Shown: in pieces, positions 5,581 through 9,528 of the stretch
Position numbering within the stretch: the first letter of the stretch is position 1
Layout of the letters: the number at the start of each line of letters is the position of its first letter
Assembly (NCBI GenBank): GCA_023249955.1
Contig: JAHFBR010000027.1
Location: 653-10,180 of the forward strand
Reading direction: 5' to 3'
Length of the DNA: 9,528 nucleotides
Origin: a bacterium
GTDB taxonomy: Bacteria; Babelota; Babeliae; Babelales; RVW-14
Made by a program: the position numbers and the translations under genes
The notes under the pieces: model-generated
What the model saw: only the letters and a program-made list of their open reading frames with translations
Database searches by the model: none
What the model was told of the DNA's origin: nothing

Positions 5581-5816
5581 TACTCCCCCCTCACAAAGAC
5601 TTAGATCTCCTTTGCTCAATCTAGTGCTACGCTGATAGTAGAATGTGAATAACAGGTTGGTTTTATCTTAAATAACAATTCTGTGTCAATAATAATCCCC
5701 ATTGCCATTCTCTTTAATATGCATGATCTGATTACGAACATGACAATAACAGATGTATTTTGCGGATAACACCTTACCAGCTAGGCTTTTGCCAAGTAAG
5801 CTGGTAGACTGGTGGC
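5581..5816. other. Divergent intergenic region
   Basis: About 236 A+T-rich bases separate the minus-strand CXXC protein from the ATPase gene. Apart from the ribosome site of the former (5583-5592) and the inverted repeat at 5775-5806, I see no gene, tRNA or convincing promoter. Both divergent promoters should lie here. Confidence 0.5.
5775..5806 (+). promoter_or_regulatory. Inverted repeat just upstream of the ATPase start
   Basis: TACCAGCT (5775-5782) is perfectly complementary to AGCTGGTA (5799-5806), and GGC/GCC (5784-5786 with 5791-5793) can pair inside around TTTT. The 3' arm holds GGTA and the following base completes GGTAG, the only Shine-Dalgarno-like sequence at a usable distance (nine bases) from the ATG at 5817. 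It could hide the ribosome site, act as an operator, or be a terminator for read-through. Confidence 0.45.
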
Positions 5817-6608
5817 ATGAATAAATTAGATTATGCCATCGATTTAGATGGGCCATTATTGGATAAAGTTAAAACGCACTTTACCCAGGATATTGATTTT
5901 AGTCACTATCCTTTTTCATTAAATATCATTAAAACGCTACCCGAGATCAAGTTCCCAACGAAGGTCACTTTTTTTGTTGGTGAAAATGGTACCGGCAAAT
6001 CAACCATTCTTGAAGCTATCGCGCTGCAAGCTGGCTTTGGGCCAGAGGGTGGCAGCAGGAACATTCATTTTAAAACATCACAAGAAAATACGTATACGGG
6101 CACAGAGTTGCTTGCCCAACAATTAGTACTTTCATGGCGCAAGAAGCCCCGAGATGGCTATTTTTTTAGAGCAGAAAGCTTTTTTAATATTGCCAATTAT
6201 CTTGATCATATGGCGAAAGAGGGCGGAGAAGGCCCTTATAAAACCTATGCTCCGTATGGTGGCAAATCGCTCCACGCGCAATCTCATGGAGAAAGTTTTT
6301 TGGCATTTTTTAAAAACCGCGTCGGGAATGGTGGATTCTTTATTTTCGATGAACCAGAAGCAGCACTTTCACCACAGCGACAACTTTCATTAATGGTTAT
6401 TATACATGAGATGTGCAAGCGCTCGAATGCACAATTTATTATAGCAACGCACTCTCCTCTACTGCTCGCTTATCCAGCTGCAACTATTTATTCATGTGAT
6501 TCAGATGCGCTGACAACTATTCCATATGCTGAAACAAAGCACTATCAAATAACCAAACAATTTTTGGACAATCCTGATTATTATCTGCATCATTTATTTA
6601 AAGATTAA
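5817..6608 (+). CDS. AAA family ATPase, ABC-type (predicted ATPase, COG3910-like)
   Basis: This 263-aa soluble ATPase has every motif of the ABC-type nucleotide-binding fold in order. Walker A is GENGTGKST (55-63). The signature motif is SHGES (156-160). Walker B is FFIFDEPEAALSP (174-186) with catalytic E181 or the neighbouring acid. The H-loop is ATHSPLL (210-216). The domain is complete but has no membrane part and no coiled-coil arms, so it is neither a transporter subunit with a permease here nor a Rad50/SMC protein. Stand-alone proteins of this type are often labelled predicted ATPase, and some work in defence or toxin systems. No obvious nuclease partner is adjacent. The APH-family gene follows after 44 bases, so co-transcription is likely. 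Confidence 0.88.
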   Translation: MNKLDYAIDLDGPLLDKVKTHFTQDIDFSHYPFSLNIIKTLPEIKFPTKVTFFVGENGTGKSTILEAIALQAGFGPEGGSRNIHFKTSQENTYTGTELLAQQLVLSWRKKPRDGYFFRAESFFNIANYLDHMAKEGGEGPYKTYAPYGGKSLHAQSHGESFLAFFKNRVGNGGFFIFDEPEAALSPQRQLSLMVIIHEMCKRSNAQFIIATHSPLLLAYPAATIYSCDSDALTTIPYAETKHYQITKQFLDNPDYYLHHLFKD

Positions 6609-6652
6609 TTCAGGGCGTATCAACATTTAAGCAGTCTGAGGCCATAGTACCA

Positions 6653-7552
6653 ATGCCCAACATTGACAAAATCCATATCACCGTCTCGCTCGTTCGCCAA
6701 CTGATTGCTGCACAATTTCCACAATGGGCTGATCTCCCAATCAAGCCGATTGAATACGGTGGATGGGACAACAGGACCTTTCATTTGGGTGAGCACATGC
6801 TCGTGCGCATGCCCAGTGCTGCGGAGTATGCTGCAAAGGTGGTGATAGAACAACAGTGGTTGCCCAAGCTAGCGACGCTCTTACCCCTCAAGATTCCAGT
6901 TCCCTTGGCAATGGGAAATCCCACTAATGAATATCCATGGCATTGGTCGGTCTATCAGTGGATCGATGGTGAAATAGCATCTCTTGAGCGTATTGCCGAT
7001 ATGTGCACATTTGCTACAGACCTTGGACAGTTTTTGAGCGCACTGCAGCGTATCGATCCTACCGGCGGGCCGATGGCCGGGCCACACAATTTTTATCGTG
7101 GTGGGCCACTAAAAACTTATGATTCTGAAACTCGACAGGCTATCGCCATTCTTGGCAACCAGATCGATGCTCATGCCGTAACGGCAGTATGGGATGAAGC
7201 GCTTGCTTCTACGTGGGATCGTTCCCCCGTTTGGGTTCACGGGGATATCGCTGTTGGAAATTTGCTGGTCAAGAATGGTCAGCTGTATGCTGTTATCGAT
7301 TGGGGCGGTCTGGGTGTTGGCGACCCTGCGTGTGATCTAGCCATCGCGTGGACGTTATTCACAGAAAAAAGCAGGGATGCGTTTCGTGCAGCCCTTGCTC
7401 TTGATAATGATACATTTGCTCGTGGCCGCGGCTGGGCATTATGGAAAGCGTTGATTATATGCGCCGGGCTGCCTGGCACTAACCCTCTTGAAGTAGAAAA
7501 ATCATGGAGGGTTATTGATGAGGTTTATTTATTCCGATGCTTCAATAGATAA
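6653..7552 (+). CDS. Aminoglycoside phosphotransferase (APH) family kinase
   Basis: This 299-aa protein has the usual APH-family length and fold. The N-lobe begins with LVRQLIAAQFPQWADLPI and a glycine-rich YGGWDN. Hinge-like YPWHWSVYQWIDGE follows at 94-107. The Brenner motif VHGDIAVGNLLV (195-206) has catalytic D198 and N203, and the metal-binding D216 lies in AVIDWGGLG, followed by DPACDLAIAW. The C-terminal ARGRGWALWKALI is typical of a large environmental APH group. All kinase residues are present, so activity is likely. Clinical drug resistance cannot be inferred, because many members have unknown small-molecule substrates. GAGG (6638-6641) precedes the ATG by 11 bases. It reads slightly more G+C-rich than its neighbours, which may reflect transfer from another bacterium. 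Confidence 0.92.
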   Translation: MPNIDKIHITVSLVRQLIAAQFPQWADLPIKPIEYGGWDNRTFHLGEHMLVRMPSAAEYAAKVVIEQQWLPKLATLLPLKIPVPLAMGNPTNEYPWHWSVYQWIDGEIASLERIADMCTFATDLGQFLSALQRIDPTGGPMAGPHNFYRGGPLKTYDSETRQAIAILGNQIDAHAVTAVWDEALASTWDRSPVWVHGDIAVGNLLVKNGQLYAVIDWGGLGVGDPACDLAIAWTLFTEKSRDAFRAALALDNDTFARGRGWALWKALIICAGLPGTNPLEVEKSWRVIDEVYLFRCFNR

Positions 7553-7725
7553 GAATTTCTCATGTAACCAAAAACTACATATACGAGAGAATAAAGAACC
7601 GCAAGAGCAAAAAGCCGCAACAGCCATGGCTTGAGTTCGTAAGATGAACATCGAAAGGCCATTACATGAATCGGAAGAACAACCACCATAGGTAAATGTG
7701 GCCAAAGAAGCATCTTTTTAAGCAT
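7525..7725 (-). CDS. Small membrane protein (66 aa), hypothetical
   Basis: AAGGGA (7733-7738, minus strand) stands seven bases before the ATG. The product has a hydrophobic stretch at about residues 5-24 (MLLWPHLPMVVVLPIHVMAF) and a stronger one at 35-53 (LLRLFALAVLYSLVYVVFG). It ends in a basic tail with KHRNK, consistent with one or two membrane helices and a cytosolic C-terminus. Its last 28 bases overlap the end of the convergent APH gene. It fills a gap that otherwise has no gene. No homologue is recognised. It could be spurious, but the ribosome site and membrane-protein pattern favour a real gene. Confidence 0.5.
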   Translation of the reverse strand: MLKKMLLWPHLPMVVVLPIHVMAFRCSSYELKPWLLRLFALAVLYSLVYVVFGYMRNSYLLKHRNK

Positions 7726-7753
7726 AAGCCAGTCCCTTTATACACCCCACAGC

Positions 7754-7782
7754 TTGATCAATCCCTAAACATTTTATACCAT
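7754..7782 (+). promoter_or_regulatory. Possible promoter of the three-gene exported-protein operon
   Basis: TTGATC (7754-7759) and TACCAT (7777-7782) are 17 bases apart and each matches consensus at four of six positions. They lie 59 bases upstream of the gene at 7842. Weak, listed because an operon start is expected here. Confidence 0.3.
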
Positions 7783-7841
7783 TTGCTGTACATTCTAAAC
7801 CATACCATTGTTTTAAAGAAATCTAGCAAAAAAGGATCGCT

Positions 7842-8252
7842 ATGACCATTAAAATCATCGCAACAGCGCTGTTGCTCAGCTGTACCACCATGACGACGCA
7901 AGCACTTTCTGAGCGGGAGATTAATATCAGAAGCGCACTCAGCGGTGTTGCCGTGGGCATCATAACAACCTGCTACATCGAAGGCCTGCTTGACGGAGAA
8001 ATCGATGCCCTTGCTCGCGTAATAGCCTCACAAGAAGCCAATCAGCCACCCCCCGCTGAACTTATGCGATTGGCGCAACTCATCAAAATGAGAAATTCGA
8101 TTATTGCCCTTTTTGCCGGCGCTACGATGGGTACTGCCGCTGGATTTGGGACACAAGCTCTGCTGAATCGTTATTATGGTGAAACAAGCTCAGAAAAACT
8201 TAAACGTACGGTTGAGCAGACAATCGATACCCTGCAGTCTCTCTTGAAGTAA
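7842..8252 (+). CDS. Small exported or membrane protein of unknown function
   Basis: This 136-aa protein starts with a signal peptide, MTIKIIATALLLSCTTMTTQA, with probable cleavage after TQA. LLLSC is close to a lipobox, so a lipoprotein is a second possibility. Two glycine/alanine-rich hydrophobic segments follow, at about 32-49 (ALSGVAVGIITTCYIEGL) and 85-107 (NSIIALFAGATMGTAAGFG then TQAL). They are separated by a polar helix containing QEANQPPPAEL. The end is a charged helix (SEKLKRTVEQTIDTLQSL). Paired glycine-rich helices can pack as membrane hairpins. AAGGA (7832-7836) lies five bases before the ATG. It is the first gene of a same-strand run with the DUF1796 protein and MurQ. Function unknown. 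Confidence 0.78.
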   Translation: MTIKIIATALLLSCTTMTTQALSEREINIRSALSGVAVGIITTCYIEGLLDGEIDALARVIASQEANQPPPAELMRLAQLIKMRNSIIALFAGATMGTAAGFGTQALLNRYYGETSSEKLKRTVEQTIDTLQSLLK

Positions 8253-8298
8253 CATGAAAGTCGTGCGTACCCTCGCAAAAAAAGAAAGAATGCGTAGT

Positions 8299-9123
8299 AT
8301 GAAAAAAATTGTGCTATCAAAAAGCTCTCTATATTCTTCTATGCTGTTACTGTTTTTTTGGTTCGGTATCACATCAACACGAGCAGAAGCTGTTGAAAAA
8401 ACCATTTTACCATCGCTGGATTCTATATTCAAAACAGCACCATCGCCGAGAAAAACAATCCCGGGCTTTGAATGGGAATCTGACGACTTTGACAAAGATG
8501 AATTTCACAAATCTAAAATTGTAATAAGCCTGGGGTATAATTGCGCAGCAGCAAGACACTTTCAGCGGCACAATCTTTCTGAAGCATTCCTTCCTTTTGA
8601 TTGGTGCAAAAGCCCTGCAGAGTCTATTATTTTTGCATTCTATAATGATTTTAAAGATTTTTTGAGCGCTTCAACACTGGCTATTATTGGATCAAATGAA
8701 AAGTTTCATGAGGTCATGAATGGATACAACATTGAATTTGTACACGACTTCAAAAACCAAGATCAGAACATTGCAGATAAGAAAGTTGCTCTTTATGACT
8801 ACGACCACAACAGGGAAAAATATAAACGACGCATTAACCGTTTATATAAAGCATTGGAAAGCGGAAAAGAGGTTTATTTTTTTAGGACGGTTATCACCAA
8901 ACAAGAGGCCTTAATGCTACGCAATCTTATCAGCTTTAAGTTTCCGCAGTTAAACTATACCCTTGTGGTCATGAATGATAGCCCAGAGTACAAAGAGCCG
9001 TGGCACGAGGCACGTATTAAAAATTTCTTTCTGGAGGATGCCATTAACGCAACAGAAAGCGGGCAAATGCAGCTACGTTGGGATCCAATATTAAAAACAT
9101 GCGGACTTTTAGATGCCAAATAG
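8299..9123 (+). CDS. Exported DUF1796 putative papain-like cysteine peptidase
   Basis: This 274-aa protein resembles DUF1796, described in domain databases as a putative papain-like cysteine peptidase. Visible hallmarks are ISLGYNCAAARHF with C82 as the candidate nucleophile, then FLPFDWCKSP with D101-W102. IEFVHDF follows with H149-D150 as the candidate histidine, then KYKRRINRLYKALESG and VYFFRT (192-197). Residues 1-31 form a good Sec signal peptide (MKKIVLSKSS, hydrophobic core, TRAEA/V cleavage), which is unusual because the family is generally found without one. An in-frame ATG at 8254, two bases after the upstream stop, would add 15 residues and give an over-long basic leader, so 8299 is preferred. 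Neither start has a clear ribosome site. Proteolytic activity is predicted, not shown. The frame is intact and lies between an exported unknown and murQ. Confidence 0.75.
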   Translation: MKKIVLSKSSLYSSMLLLFFWFGITSTRAEAVEKTILPSLDSIFKTAPSPRKTIPGFEWESDDFDKDEFHKSKIVISLGYNCAAARHFQRHNLSEAFLPFDWCKSPAESIIFAFYNDFKDFLSASTLAIIGSNEKFHEVMNGYNIEFVHDFKNQDQNIADKKVALYDYDHNREKYKRRINRLYKALESGKEVYFFRTVITKQEALMLRNLISFKFPQLNYTLVVMNDSPEYKEPWHEARIKNFFLEDAINATESGQMQLRWDPILKTCGLLDAK

Positions 9124-9159
9124 AAAAAATCACTACTAATGTTTTGAATGATACATCGT

Positions 9160-9528
9160 ATGAAAAAAATTCACTTTACTGTAATAATTTCGGCCATGCT
9201 TATTATAAATCAATATTGTATCGGCGCATCTCATGTAGCTCCTGATCTTTCAATTACTGAACACATGAATGCGCGCTCTCAAAACCTAGATGCTCTTTCT
9301 CCATTGGAGATAGCCGTGCTCATGAATCAGGAAGATTGCACTGTCGCTTCTGCTATTACCCCTTGCTTACCACAAATTGCCACAGCCATTAAGACTATTG
9401 CAAAAAGTTTTGATGCGGGCGGACGACTGATCTATTTAGGAGCAGGATCCTCGGGACGTTTAGGAGTTTTGGATGCAAGTGAATGCGTACCAACTTTTTC
9501 AGCACCACTAACACAGGTGGTAGGCATT
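9160..9528 (+). CDS. murQ: N-acetylmuramic acid 6-phosphate etherase, N-terminal part, with signal peptide
   Basis: The gene runs off the right edge with 123 residues visible of a usual total near 300. MurQ cleaves the D-lactyl ether of MurNAc-6-phosphate to give GlcNAc-6-phosphate during cell-wall recycling, normally in the cytosol. Residues 31-123 match MurQ closely: [17 protein letters not shown] (44-60), LPQIATAI (70-77), [20 protein letters not shown] (88-107), then SECVPTF. That stretch is the SIS-domain phosphosugar loop followed by the expected catalytic glutamate. GAGSSG replaces the usual GAGTSG. Before the family domain stands an extra segment, [19 protein letters not shown] ending in CIGA, that looks like a Sec signal peptide with cleavage near residue 23. 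ATG 9148 is in frame and would add four residues. No clear ribosome site is seen. It follows the DUF1796 gene by 36 bases. Confidence 0.92.
   Translation, partial: MKKIHFTVIISAMLIINQYCIGASHVAPDLSITEHMNARSQNLDALSPLEIAVLMNQEDCTVASAITPCLPQIATAIKTIAKSFDAGGRLIYLGAGSSGRLGVLDASECVPTFSAPLTQVVGI

Noticed and set aside
6881..7479. Minus-strand frames opposite the APH kinase
   Set aside because: The kinase frame carries all catalytic motifs; the antisense frames are a by-product of its codon pattern.
8190..8495. 101-aa minus-strand frame across the junction of two exported-protein genes
   Set aside because: It runs antisense to two well-supported genes and has no ribosome site.

Overview
The window reads as a gene-dense piece of chromosome from a Gram-negative-type bacterium. 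My best guess is Candidatus Dependentiae (TM6, Babela-like) or another host-associated lineage. The reasons are indirect: moderate-to-low G+C coding sequence, an unusual number of small unrecognised proteins with Sec-type signal peptides, signal peptides on enzymes that are normally cytosolic, and G+C-rich palindromic repeats packed around tRNA genes. No rRNA or marker gene in the window settles the taxonomy. Stops fit the standard bacterial code.

Left part (1-948): the 3' end of a leucyl aminopeptidase (pepA), a good sigma70-type promoter, tRNA-Val(TAC), a roughly 285-bp stretch made almost wholly of short hairpins, and tRNA-Asn(GTT). Both tRNAs encode CCA.

Middle (949-5063): an AadA-like aminoglycoside nucleotidyltransferase and a glyoxalase/VOC protein form a two-gene unit. 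This faces a repeat-containing convergent gap and an unknown secreted cysteine-rich protein on the minus strand. Divergent from that protein is an O-methyltransferase carrying a signal-peptide-like N-terminus, coupled by TAATG to a 58-aa membrane protein. Next come a 51-aa basic protein on the minus strand with a strong Shine-Dalgarno site, and a TfoX N-terminal domain protein.

Right part (5064-9528): an exported protein with two CXXC motifs lies on the minus strand, divergent from an ABC-type AAA ATPase and an aminoglycoside phosphotransferase-family kinase. A small minus-strand membrane protein follows. The window closes with a probable operon of three exported proteins: an unknown small membrane protein, a DUF1796 papain-like putative cysteine peptidase, and the N-terminal third of a MurNAc-6-phosphate etherase (MurQ) that begins with a signal peptide.

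No transposase, integrase, CRISPR array or rRNA is visible. The most unusual theme is export signals on proteins whose families normally act in the cytosol (MurQ, SAM-dependent O-methyltransferase), next to several secreted proteins of unknown function. Whether these act in the periplasm or on a host cell is inference.
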